A DNA stretch of 64,000 bases from JBKPNJ01 sp963695705 (lineage in GTDB: Bacteria; Actinomycetota; Actinomycetes; Propionibacteriales; Nocardioidaceae): NCBI GenBank assembly GCA_963695705.1, contig CAVOHB010000009.1, forward strand, positions 868,001-932,000, in the 5' to 3' direction. The position numbers and the translations under genes are program-made. The notes under the pieces are model-generated. The model was not told where the DNA came from, ran no database searches, and saw only the letters and a list, made by a program, of their open reading frames with translations. This document shows, piece by piece, positions 45,367 through 53,481 of this stretch (the stretch's first letter is position 1; each line of letters starts with the position of its first letter).

Positions 45367-46065
45367 ATGCCACGGCTGATCACGCTGTTCGTCTGGGTGC
45401 TGTGCGTGGCAACCGGCGGGTTCGGCCTCACCGCCTGCAGCAGCAGCGGCTCCGATGCCCCGACACAGCCCGACCCGACCAGGCAGCTCGCGGACGCCAA
45501 GGCCGCGCTGGACTCGGCCGACAGTCTCAGCTTCTCGCTGTCCAGCGACGGCCTCCCTTCCGGGCAGCCCGGCGTGGTGAAGGCCTCCGGCGTCGGCACG
45601 CACGATCCGGCGTTCCAGGGCGACATCGAGGTGAACCAGAGCGGGCTCGGAGTCAACGGTGAGGTCGTCGCCGTTGACGGCAAGGTGTACGCGAAGCTGC
45701 TGGTGCCGGTGTTCGTCGAGATCGACCCGGCTGCCTACGGAGCCCCCGACCCGGCGGTGCTGATGAGCGAGACGTCGGGCATCTCGTCGCTGCTGACGGC
45801 CGCCGTCGACGTGAAGTCCGACGGTCAACGACGCGAGGGGAGCGACGTCCTCGACGAGATCTCGGGGACGATACCGGGCGACGCTATGGCCGCCATCTTC
45901 CCCAGCGCCGACGGTTCCGCGTCGTTCCCGGCGACGTTCGCCCTCGATGCCGACGGCAAGCTGCGAACGGCGGAGATCTCGGGTCCGTTCTACGGCGGCG
46001 ACTCCGTCACCTACACGGTCACGGTGGACGAGTACGGCGGGCCGGTCGAGATCACGGCCCCGTGA
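45367..46065 (+). CDS. lprG: LprG/LppX-family lipoprotein
   Basis: 232 residues. Signal peptide MPRLITLFVWVLCVATGGFG with lipobox LTAC (Cys24), then a Ser-rich linker and the LppX_LprAFGP fold (about 40-232): ADAKAALDSADSLSFSLSSD, VNGEVVAVDGKVYAKLLVPV, LDADGKLRTAEISGPFYGGD. These proteins bind triacylated glycolipids or triglycerides in a hydrophobic cavity and hand them across the envelope. Overlaps the downstream MFS gene by four bases, as in mycobacterial lprG-p55 (Rv1411c-Rv1410c). Symbol by analogy. Confidence 0.9.
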   Translation: MPRLITLFVWVLCVATGGFGLTACSSSGSDAPTQPDPTRQLADAKAALDSADSLSFSLSSDGLPSGQPGVVKASGVGTHDPAFQGDIEVNQSGLGVNGEVVAVDGKVYAKLLVPVFVEIDPAAYGAPDPAVLMSETSGISSLLTAAVDVKSDGQRREGSDVLDEISGTIPGDAMAAIFPSADGSASFPATFALDADGKLRTAEISGPFYGGDSVTYTVTVDEYGGPVEITAP

Positions 46066-47834
46066 GCCTGGGCGGCCGCGCGGCCCGGCAGCCGTGGCTC
46101 ACCGGGCCGCGGATCGTCCTGACGCTGGCGTGCGGGGCGGTCGCGTTCGCGGCTGCCGATACGTACGTCATCGTGCTGGCCTTGCCAGACATGATGACCA
46201 GCGTCGGGCTGGGCATCGATCAGCTGCAGCGGGCCGCCCCCATCGTCTCAGGCTTCCTGCTCGGGTATGTCGCGATGCTGCCGCTCCTTGGCCGGGTGGC
46301 CGACCTGCGCGGTCGGATTCCCGTGCTGGTCGGGTCGTTGGTCGTGTTCGCTGTGGGGTCGCTGGTCACCGCGTGTGCGTTCGACCTGGCCAGCGTCGTC
46401 GCGGGGCGCTTCCTGCAGGGCGTGGGAGGCGGTGGGCTCGTACCCGCCACCCTCGCGCTGGTGGCCGACCTCTGGCCGGCCGACCGGCGCGGGCTGCCGC
46501 TGGGAGTCGTCGGCGCCGTACAGGAGCTGGGCAGCGTGATCGGCCCGCTGTACGGCGCGCTGGTGCTCGCGATCGGGAGCTGGCGGCTGATCTTCTGGCT
46601 CAATGTCGTCCTCGCACTGATACTGGCGGTGGCCATCCGGTTCGTACCCGGCGACCCGCGCGGCGGTCGTGTCGGCGCCCGCGACCCGATCGGGCTCGGC
46701 CTCGGCCTGCTGGCGCTCGGTGCGTTGGCCATGCTGATGCTGGCACCGGACGCGATCACCTCGGACGTCGCCTGGGGGCGGGCGTACGTGCCCTACACCG
46801 GTGACTCACGCTGGCTGACGCCGCTGGCCCTCGTTGTCCTCGCCCTGGGCGTCCTGTTCGCCGTACGCTCGCTGACGGCCAGCCGTCCGCTCGTCGACCT
46901 GCGAGGCCTGCCGAGACTCGCCCGGCAGGCCGACGTCGTCGGTGCGGTGCTGCTGGGCCTCACGCTCGCCGGGATCGTGCTCGCCTTCGCCACGGCCGAC
47001 CCGCAGGTCCAGGTCTTCTCGCCCGCCGGCCCCTGGCTGCTCGCGGGCTCGGTCGTCGGCGCCGTGCTTTTCGCCCTGCGACAGCGCAGCGCGAAGGACC
47101 CGCTCGTGCCGCGGGGGTCTCTGACCGCCCGGCCGGCCTGGGGGTCGCTGGTGGTCAGCTTCTTCGTCGGCTCGGCCCTGATCGCCGCTCTGGTCGACGT
47201 TCCGGTGTTCGCGCGGGTGACGGTCTATCCCGACTCGCAGCTGGGCGCGGCGCTCGTGCTCGTACGTTTCCTGGTTGCGCTGCCGGTCGGGGCACTGCTC
47301 GGTGGCCTGCTTACACGGACGCTGTCCCCCGGTGTCCTGACGGCGGTTGGCATGACGGCGGCGGCCATCGGCTTCGGCTTCATGACCCAGTGGGGGATGC
47401 ACTCGATGAACGACCCGGGGGCGACCGTCGTGCTCGTCGTCGCCGGTCTCGGCTTCGGACTCGCGATCGCGCCGGTGAATGCGGCCCTGCTCGCATCGAC
47501 CGCCGACGCGGTGCACGGAATCGCGAGCGCACTGCTCGTGGTCAGCCGGATGATCGGGATGCTGGTCGGAGTCTCGGCACTCACCACGATCGGCCTGCGG
47601 CATTTCTTCGCCGTCTCCGCCGACCTGCCCACGCCGCAGGAACTGTGTGGGAGCAACATTCGCTGCCAGGCGTACGACGACGCGGTCACCGAGGCGGGGC
47701 TGGCCCAGATGCACGGCATCTTCTTCGGAGCCGCCATCTGCGCCACGGTGGCGGGCGGGCTGGCCCTGCTGCTCTATCGCGGGGTGCCCCGGACCGGCGT
47801 CCGGCCGGGCGACCTGCTCCATATCGCCGGCTGA
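46062..47834 (+). CDS. P55-type MFS exporter, partner of the LprG-like lipoprotein
   Basis: 590 residues from GTG 46062, 14 predicted helices. First helices AADTYVIVLALPDMMTSVGL; motif A LLGRVADLRGRIPVLVGSLV; motif C VVGAVQELGSVIGPLYGALV. Mid-protein extracytoplasmic loop around AYVPYTGDSRWLTPL. In mycobacteria P55 with LprG exports triacylglycerides and lipoglycans and affects drug resistance. The gene arrangement here makes the same role likely. Confidence 0.9.
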   Translation: MSLGGRAARQPWLTGPRIVLTLACGAVAFAAADTYVIVLALPDMMTSVGLGIDQLQRAAPIVSGFLLGYVAMLPLLGRVADLRGRIPVLVGSLVVFAVGSLVTACAFDLASVVAGRFLQGVGGGGLVPATLALVADLWPADRRGLPLGVVGAVQELGSVIGPLYGALVLAIGSWRLIFWLNVVLALILAVAIRFVPGDPRGGRVGARDPIGLGLGLLALGALAMLMLAPDAITSDVAWGRAYVPYTGDSRWLTPLALVVLALGVLFAVRSLTASRPLVDLRGLPRLARQADVVGAVLLGLTLAGIVLAFATADPQVQVFSPAGPWLLAGSVVGAVLFALRQRSAKDPLVPRGSLTARPAWGSLVVSFFVGSALIAALVDVPVFARVTVYPDSQLGAALVLVRFLVALPVGALLGGLLTRTLSPGVLTAVGMTAAAIGFGFMTQWGMHSMNDPGATVVLVVAGLGFGLAIAPVNAALLASTADAVHGIASALLVVSRMIGMLVGVSALTTIGLRHFFAVSADLPTPQELCGSNIRCQAYDDAVTEAGLAQMHGIFFGAAICATVAGGLALLLYRGVPRTGVRPGDLLHIAG

Positions 47835-47846
47835 CCCCCCTTTCGC

Positions 47847-48591
47847 GCGATCCGACACTTATCACCGGCCATCCGACACATCAGCATGACCGCACCGACC
47901 TTTTGCGCGGTAGATGGTCACCGGCCTGCGGTGTGCACGCCGACAACTACGCAGCACCCGACGCAACGACCACCCCGCCAACACCCACCGCGCATGGCTC
48001 ACCGCCGCTTGACGACCAACAGGAGCATCACTTGTCACCGGCCGGCCGACACTTCCGCCTGCAGACAAACCATTTGCCGGCTGCTGGAGTCGACCCTAGG
48101 TTCATCCCTCATGAGTCTTCGCATGCAAGCGGTCGCCGTGGACGCCCTCGACCCCGAACCGGTCGCCCGGTTCTGGGCGGCCGCCCTTGGTTGGCGGATC
48201 ACGTACGAGAGTCCGGATGAGTGGGTCATCGAGCCGGCCGGGGGCAGCCGCGAGGACGGCGTCGCCGCCGACGTGATCTTTCTGCGAGTTCCAGAGGCCA
48301 AGCAACTCAAGAACCGGCTTCACATCGACCTACGTCCCGACGCCGATCAGGCCGGTGAGGTGGAGCGTCTGATCGGACTCGGGGCAACACGCGCAGACGT
48401 CGGCCAGAGCCCTGACGTGAGCTGGACGGTGCTCTCCGACCCGGAGGGCAACGAGTTCTGCGTGCTGCGCGTTCTCACCGCGGAGGAACTGGCCGCGCCG
48501 TGACCTCACAGCCTGTTTCTCGGATCGCCACCCGGAAGTGTCGGATCGTGCGAAATAAGTGTCGGATGGCCGGTGATAAGTGTCGGATCGC
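47847..48591. mobile_element. 745-bp element with 21-bp-phased inverted end repeats, carrying a VOC gene
   Basis: Left end: ATCCGACACTT at 47850, then ATCCGACACA at 47871 (21 bp). Right end: AAGTGTCGGAT at 48578, 48557 and 48536, plus a degenerate copy ending at 48525, again every 21 bp. The outer 30 bases (47850-47879 and 48559-48588) are exact inverted copies. A second left-type copy lies inside at 48029-48054. No transposase. The element fills the gap between the convergent P55 and parE genes (12 bp and 23 bp from their stops). Same repeat family as at 6529-6948. I see no gene between 47880 and 48110. Confidence 0.65.
48111..48503 (+). CDS. VOC-family (glyoxalase-like) protein, possible passenger of the element
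   Basis: 130 residues from ATG 48111. MQAVAVDALDPEPVARFWAA, LGWRITYESPDEWVIEPAGG, RLHIDLRPDADQAGEVERLI and VLSDPEGNEFCVLR form the paired beta-alpha-beta-beta-beta modules of a VOC domain with metal-type His/Glu positions. Substrate unknown. It lies between an internal left-type repeat and the right end of the inverted-repeat element, so it may move with it. Confidence 0.88.
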   Translation: MSLRMQAVAVDALDPEPVARFWAAALGWRITYESPDEWVIEPAGGSREDGVAADVIFLRVPEAKQLKNRLHIDLRPDADQAGEVERLIGLGATRADVGQSPDVSWTVLSDPEGNEFCVLRVLTAEELAAP

Positions 48592-48614
48592 GGATGAGGC
48601 AAGGGGAGGGCTTG

Positions 48615-50693
48615 CTAAGTGTCGATGCGGTCCGTGTCGAGCTCGTACGCGCCCTGGACCAGGAACTCCTTGCGCGGCGCGACGTCGTTGCCCATCAACA
48701 GCTCGAACATCGTGGCGGCGGCATCCGCGTCGTCGGCGGTGATCCGGCGCAGCGTGCGGTGGCGGATGTCCATCGTCGTCTCCGCCAGCTGCTTGGCGTC
48801 CATCTCACCGAGTCCCTTGTAGCGCTGCACCGGCTCCTTCCACCGGATCCCCTTCTTCGCAAGCTCCGCGAGCCGGCGCTGCAGCTCCGCATCGGAGTAC
48901 GTGTACACGTACCGGTCCATCCCCTTCCTGGGGTTGGACATCTCCACCCTGTGCAGCGGCGGAACGGCGGTGTAGACCCGGCCGGACGTGATCAGCTCCT
49001 GCATGTACCGGAAGAACAGCGTCGCCAGCAGGCAGCGAATGTGGGCTCCGTCGGAGTCCGCGTCAGCCATGAAGATGATCTTGCCGTAGCGAGTGGCGTC
49101 GATGTCGAACGTACGACCGGACCCGGCGCCGACGACCTGGATGATCGACGCGCACTCGGCGTTCTTGAGCATGTCGCCGATCGACGCCTTCTGGACGTTC
49201 AGGATCTTGCCCCGGATCGGCAGCAGCGCCTGGAACTCCGAGTTGCGCGCCAGCTTCGCCGTGCCCAGTGCCGAGTCGCCCTCGACGATGAACAGCTCGG
49301 ATCGCTCCAGATCCGTGCTCCGGCAGTCGGCGAGCTTGGACGGCAGCGCTGACGACTCCAGCGCGTTCTTGCGCCGTTGGGTGTCGCGCTGCTGCCGGGC
49401 TGCGATCCTCGTCCTCGATGCGCCGGCGACCTTCTCCATCGCCGCGCGGGCCGACGCCTTGTCCGCCTTCCTCGTCGAGGTGAGGAAGGCCCTCAGCTCG
49501 TTGGACACGATCCGGGCCACGATCCTGGTGGCCGCGGGCGTGCCCAGGATCTCCTTGGTCTGACCCTCGAACTGCGGCTCGGCCAGACTCACCGTCACGA
49601 CCGCGGTCAGCCCCTCGAGCACGTCGTCCTTGATCACGTCGGGATCGCCGGCCTTGAGCAGCCTGGACTGGCGGAGGCTCTCGTTCAGGGTACGGGTCAT
49701 CGCCCGCTCGAAGCCCTGGACATGCGTTCCGCCCTTGGGGGTGGCGATGACGTTCACGAACGAGCGGAGCTCGGTGTCGTAGCCGGTCCCCCAGCGCAGC
49801 GCGACGTCGACGGTCATCTCCCGCTCGACATCCTGCGGGGTCATGTGCCCCTTGCCGTCGAGCAGCGGCACCGTCTCGACGAACGCACCGCTGCCGTGCA
49901 GCCGCACGATGCGGGTCACCGCTTCGTCCGGGGCGAGGAACTCGGTGAACTCCCCGATCCCGCCGTCGTGCCGGAACCGCTCCTCGACCACCTCGGATCT
50001 TCGCTCGTCGCGGATCACCAGTTCCAGCCCGGACACCAGGAACGACGTCTGCCGGGCCCGGGTCACCAGTTCGTCGAAGGCGAAGTCCGCGTCCTTGGTG
50101 AAGATCTGCCGATCCGGCCAGAACCGCACCCGGGTCCCGGTGACCCCCTTCTTGACCCGGCTCCCCTTGCGCAGGCCGGACCCGGCAACGAACGGCACAT
50201 CCGGACCGTCCCCGTCGAAGGCACCCGGCTGACCGCGCCGGAACGACATCAGCCGGGTCACCGGCGACCGGTCGACCTCGACGTCGAGCCGGGCACTCAG
50301 CGCGTTGACGACCGACGACCCCACCCCGTGCAGGCCCCCGGTGGCGATGTAGGAACCGCCGCCGAACTTGCCACCGGCGTGCAGCTTGGTGAACACGACC
50401 TCCACGCCGGCCAGGCCGGTCTTCGGCTCGATGTCGACCGGGATCCCGCGACCGTCGTCGTGCACCTCGACCGAGCCGTCGGGGTTGAGCGTCACGGCGA
50501 TGTGCTTGCACACCCCCGCGATCGCCTCGTCAACGGCGTTGTCGATGATCTCCCACACACAGTGCATGAGGCCGCGCGTGTCGGTCGACCCGATGTACAT
50601 GCCGGGCCGCTTCCGCACCGCCTCCAGGCCCTCGAGGACCAGCAGGTTGGCAGCGTTGTACGTCTTCTCGATGGCAGCCCCCTGGGCGCTCAC
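48615..50693 (-). CDS. parE: DNA topoisomerase IV subunit B
   Basis: ATPase subunit partnering ParC. 692 residues from GTG 50693 (GAGGAG four bases upstream; an in-frame TTG at 50705 lacks a binding site). GHKL fold: IIDNAVDEAIAGVCK, VHDDGRGIPVDIEPKTGLAG, GGLHGVGSSVVNALSARLDV. Transducer domain, then TOPRIM with FIVEGDSALGTAKLARNSEF and FMADADSDGAHIRCLLATLF; C-terminus YKGLGEMDAKQLAETTMD. Converges with the element and P55 gene. Confidence 0.94.
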   Translation of the reverse strand: MSAQGAAIEKTYNAANLLVLEGLEAVRKRPGMYIGSTDTRGLMHCVWEIIDNAVDEAIAGVCKHIAVTLNPDGSVEVHDDGRGIPVDIEPKTGLAGVEVVFTKLHAGGKFGGGSYIATGGLHGVGSSVVNALSARLDVEVDRSPVTRLMSFRRGQPGAFDGDGPDVPFVAGSGLRKGSRVKKGVTGTRVRFWPDRQIFTKDADFAFDELVTRARQTSFLVSGLELVIRDERRSEVVEERFRHDGGIGEFTEFLAPDEAVTRIVRLHGSGAFVETVPLLDGKGHMTPQDVEREMTVDVALRWGTGYDTELRSFVNVIATPKGGTHVQGFERAMTRTLNESLRQSRLLKAGDPDVIKDDVLEGLTAVVTVSLAEPQFEGQTKEILGTPAATRIVARIVSNELRAFLTSTRKADKASARAAMEKVAGASRTRIAARQQRDTQRRKNALESSALPSKLADCRSTDLERSELFIVEGDSALGTAKLARNSEFQALLPIRGKILNVQKASIGDMLKNAECASIIQVVGAGSGRTFDIDATRYGKIIFMADADSDGAHIRCLLATLFFRYMQELITSGRVYTAVPPLHRVEMSNPRKGMDRYVYTYSDAELQRRLAELAKKGIRWKEPVQRYKGLGEMDAKQLAETTMDIRHRTLRRITADDADAAATMFELLMGNDVAPRKEFLVQGAYELDTDRIDT

Positions 50694-51049
50694 ACGGCTC
50701 CTCAACTAACGACGTGGTTCAGGGTACGGTCGCCAACCTCGGCCCCGACGGGCCTGGACGGACGAATGTCGCGAGCCTACCCGCGGCAACCCCCGACAGG
50801 TCGTACCCGCGCCGAGCCTTCGGCCTCGGGCCATCACTGTGTGTGCGACCATGAGAGCAGGTCGGTAATACTTCGCTGATCTGTGTGAATCGTGAACCGC
50901 CCGGGTGCACACTGCGTCTTAGGTTCGAACAGAGTGATGAAGAGTGATGGCGGAGCCGTCGTGGGGTGCGTCGTCAGCGGAAGCAAATCACCGGTTTCGA
51001 CGTTGAGCACGGTGGAGACGTGAAGCGACAGACGAGATGAGGCCATGAC
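50694..51049. other. 356-bp divergent intergenic region, no gene seen
   Basis: Separates the starts of parE (minus) and the DUF7455 gene (plus) and must hold both promoters. A close direct repeat AGAGTGATG occurs at about 50932-50950. No convincing -35/-10 pair, operator or ORF could be identified. Confidence 0.5.
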
Positions 51050-51280
51050 ATGACCACAGCAACAGCGCCTGGTCCTGCCTTGACGGCCGTCGACAGATGT
51101 GACCGTTGCGCCGCCCAGGCCTACGTACGGGTCAGGCTGCCTGCCGGCGGAGAGCTGCTGTTCTGCGCGCACCATGGCCGCAAGCACGCCGAGAGACTTC
51201 GCGAGATCGCAGCGTCGATTCATGACGAGACCGGCCGGCTTGTCGACGCGGCGGGTACGACGGGGGAGAACGAGCGTTGA
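51050..51280 (+). CDS. DUF7455 small zinc-binding protein
   Basis: 76 residues. VDRCDRCAAQAYVRVRLPAG and LLFCAHHGRKHAERLREIAA carry a C-x2-C ... C-x-H-H zinc-ribbon-like set. A conserved small actinobacterial protein that commonly sits near sigA and type II topoisomerase genes. Function unknown. Confidence 0.9.
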   Translation: MTTATAPGPALTAVDRCDRCAAQAYVRVRLPAGGELLFCAHHGRKHAERLREIAASIHDETGRLVDAAGTTGENER

Positions 51281-51371
51281 CCCGGTGGCCGCCCAGGATT
51301 CGGGCGGTCCCTGCATCCGGCCCCGGGAACCCCGGGGCCTTGTTTTCTTCCGATCCGGCCAGGGTTATGAG

Positions 51372-51857
51372 ATGCAGGTGAGCCCGGGTGAACTGCTGGT
51401 CGGTCTGCTGCTGGTCGTCGGACTGGTCGGCGTCGTCGTGCCCCTGCTTCCCGGAGCGCTCCTGGTCTGGGGGGCAGTCGTGGTGTGGGCGCTCGGGGTC
51501 CAGCAGGCGTACGCCTGGGCAACCCTCGCTGCCGCGACCGCGCTCATCGCCGCAAGCCAGGTGGTGAAATGGACCCTGCCCGACCAGTACCTCCGATCGG
51601 CGGGCGTCCCGCGTCGAACGACGCTGGCCGGCGGCTTGCTCGCGGTCGTGGGGTTCTTCGTGGTTCCCATCGTCGGACTCGTCCTCGGGTTCGTCCTCGG
51701 TGTCTATCTGGCCGAGCGGCTCCGGCTCGGCGCCGACGACGGCGCCTGGGCCTCGACCAGGCACGCCGTCCGCGCGGTGGGCCTCTCGATCCTCATCGAG
51801 CTGGCCGCTGCCTCGCTCGCCGCAGGGATCTGGGTCCTGGCCGTCGCCACCAACTGA
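51372..51857 (+). CDS. DUF456 membrane protein
   Basis: 161 residues from ATG 51372. Glycine-rich helices VGLVGVVVPLLPGALLVWGA, TTLAGGLLAVVGFFVVPIVG and VLGFVLGVYLAERLRLGADD show the DUF456 duplicated half-module pattern; about five helices. Function unknown. Confidence 0.9.
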   Translation: MQVSPGELLVGLLLVVGLVGVVVPLLPGALLVWGAVVVWALGVQQAYAWATLAAATALIAASQVVKWTLPDQYLRSAGVPRRTTLAGGLLAVVGFFVVPIVGLVLGFVLGVYLAERLRLGADDGAWASTRHAVRAVGLSILIELAAASLAAGIWVLAVATN

Positions 51858-51949
51858 GTCCGCCGGCCGTTGTCGGGCCTGACGGCGGCCGACGTGCTGA
51901 CGCTGCCCCCAGTCCGCCGTGCAGGTGTTCGGCCAGCGCAGGTTTCGGA

Positions 51950-51978
51950 TTGACAGTACGACCCCAATAACATAACTT
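51950..51978 (+). promoter_or_regulatory. putative sigma-70-type promoter for the secreted protein gene
   Basis: TTGACA (51950-51955), a 17-bp spacer and TAACTT (51973-51978) lie in an AT-rich patch about 113 bp upstream of GTG 52091. The best match to a housekeeping promoter noticed in the window. Confidence 0.55.
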
Positions 51979-52090
51979 TTCCGACATTCCGGTCCAGTAG
52001 CCGTGGCTCGTCCGCCGGCACCGCGCCGGCGTGTCCCATCCCGCTCATCGTCCGTTGTCGTCCGCACCGAAGCCGAAAGCACCGTCCGAC

Positions 52091-53260
52091 GTGACCCTCA
52101 CCAAGCCTCTGGCTGCGCTCGCAGCCGCTGTCCTGCTCCCCGTCGCCCTGGCCGCACCGGCGGCCGCCGCTCAGGTCTCGGCCTCGCCCGACCCAGCGAT
52201 GCCGACCTTCAACGGCGACGTCTCCGACATCCTCTATGTCGGGGGCACCGTCTATGTGGGTGGCACCTTCACGACCGCCACGCCCACCACCGGCTCGCCG
52301 GTGGCTCGCGGTCACGGCGCGGCGTTCGACGCGACCACCGGCCAGCTCACGGCCTGGAATCCCAAGACGGCCGGTGCGATCTACGACCTGGCGAGCACGC
52401 CCGCCGGCATCGCTGTGGGCGGCACGTTCGCCAAGGCGGGAGGCCAGGTACACAAGAACCTGGCGATCGTCGACCCCCTGACGGGCGCCGCCAGCGCGTC
52501 GTTCACCGGGTCGGTCTCCTCGAAGGTCCGGGCGCTGGAGTATGCGAACGGCCGGCTCTACGTGGGAGGCACCTTTACCAGCGTCGACGGTCAGCCGCGT
52601 ACCGGCGTGGCCGCATACGACTACAGCGCGTCGGTGTCCCCGCCGTGGTCCCTGTCGTCGTGGGCTCCGCACCTGTCCGGCACGACGACCGTGATCACCA
52701 TCGAGTCGGCGCCGGGTCGCATCTACCTGGGCGGGAAGTTCGCCGGGGTGAACGCGACGCCGACCTCCGCCGATCTGGCCGCCGTCGACCCCGGGACCGG
52801 CAGCACCGTGAGCAGTTGGGACCCATCGGTCAACTACACCGTCAACGACGTGGAGGCGGGTCCCGCCGGCGTGTACGCCGCGGCCGACGGTCCGGGCGGG
52901 CACCTGCGTGCCCTGGCGGTCAGCGACGGCCACGACCTGTGGGACCTGACGGCCGACGGTGGCTACCAGGCGGTCACCGTCTTCGGACCGGACATCTACT
53001 TCGGTGGGCATTTCGACAACGTGTGCGCTACGGCTGCCACGGGGACCCACGGCACATGCACGGGCGGGGTGATGGCGCCGCGACACAAGCTGGGTGCGGT
53101 CGACACCTCCGGCACCCTGCAGGCGTGGGCGCCGGTCGCCAACTCCCCACTCGGAGTCCACGCCTTGGAGAACGACGGCTCCGGGCACCTCGGGGCGGGT
53201 GGCACGTTCGACCACATCAACAACCGGGCCCGGGCGGGCTTCGCCCAGTTCGACAGCTGA
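52091..53260 (+). CDS. secreted beta-propeller-like repeat protein
   Basis: GTG 52091 gives MTLTKPLAALAAAVLLPVAL with cleavage predicted after APAAAA (about residue 28); an upstream GTG 52031 would bury this signal. 389 residues. The mature part repeats blocks of the form I/V-Y-V-G-G-x-F followed by G-x-x-x-A-A-x-D, for example TVYVGGTFTTATPTTGSPVA, RLYVGGTFTSVDGQPRTGVA and RIYLGGKFAGVNA, like delta-60/DUF5122-type propellers. Extracellular; binding partner unknown. Confidence 0.85.
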   Translation: MTLTKPLAALAAAVLLPVALAAPAAAAQVSASPDPAMPTFNGDVSDILYVGGTVYVGGTFTTATPTTGSPVARGHGAAFDATTGQLTAWNPKTAGAIYDLASTPAGIAVGGTFAKAGGQVHKNLAIVDPLTGAASASFTGSVSSKVRALEYANGRLYVGGTFTSVDGQPRTGVAAYDYSASVSPPWSLSSWAPHLSGTTTVITIESAPGRIYLGGKFAGVNATPTSADLAAVDPGTGSTVSSWDPSVNYTVNDVEAGPAGVYAAADGPGGHLRALAVSDGHDLWDLTADGGYQAVTVFGPDIYFGGHFDNVCATAATGTHGTCTGGVMAPRHKLGAVDTSGTLQAWAPVANSPLGVHALENDGSGHLGAGGTFDHINNRARAGFAQFDS

Positions 53261-53270
53261 GCGACCTGGT

Positions 53271-53429
53271 TCAGCGCGGCGGCTGCGACGACCTGCTGCC
53301 GGCGACCCGCCGCACAGCTCCGACGATGAGCAGCACCAGCACCACCAGGACCAGAAGCTTCACGAGGTGGATCGCCACGGAGACGACCGCCAGCACGAGC
53401 AGCAGTCCGATCAGCACCCACACGGCCAC
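53271..53429 (-). CDS. 52-residue hydrophobic membrane protein
   Basis: GTG 53429 reads MAVWVLIGLLLVLAVVSVAI, then HLVKLLVLVVLVLLIVGAVR and a basic tail RRVAGSRSSQPPR. Two tightly spaced helices. Converges with the secreted-protein gene (10 bp between stops). No family recognised, but the composition is clearly that of a membrane miniprotein. Confidence 0.5.
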   Translation of the reverse strand: MAVWVLIGLLLVLAVVSVAIHLVKLLVLVVLVLLIVGAVRRVAGSRSSQPPR

Positions 53430-53481
53430 GCCACAAGGTTACCGCTACTGAGACCGGGGAAGCCCGGCACCGCGCGTCGGC

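Noticed and set aside
47880..48110. transposase fragment inside the second element
   Set aside because: All frames in this stretch were read and none showed a recognisable transposase motif; the open frames are short and compositionally random.
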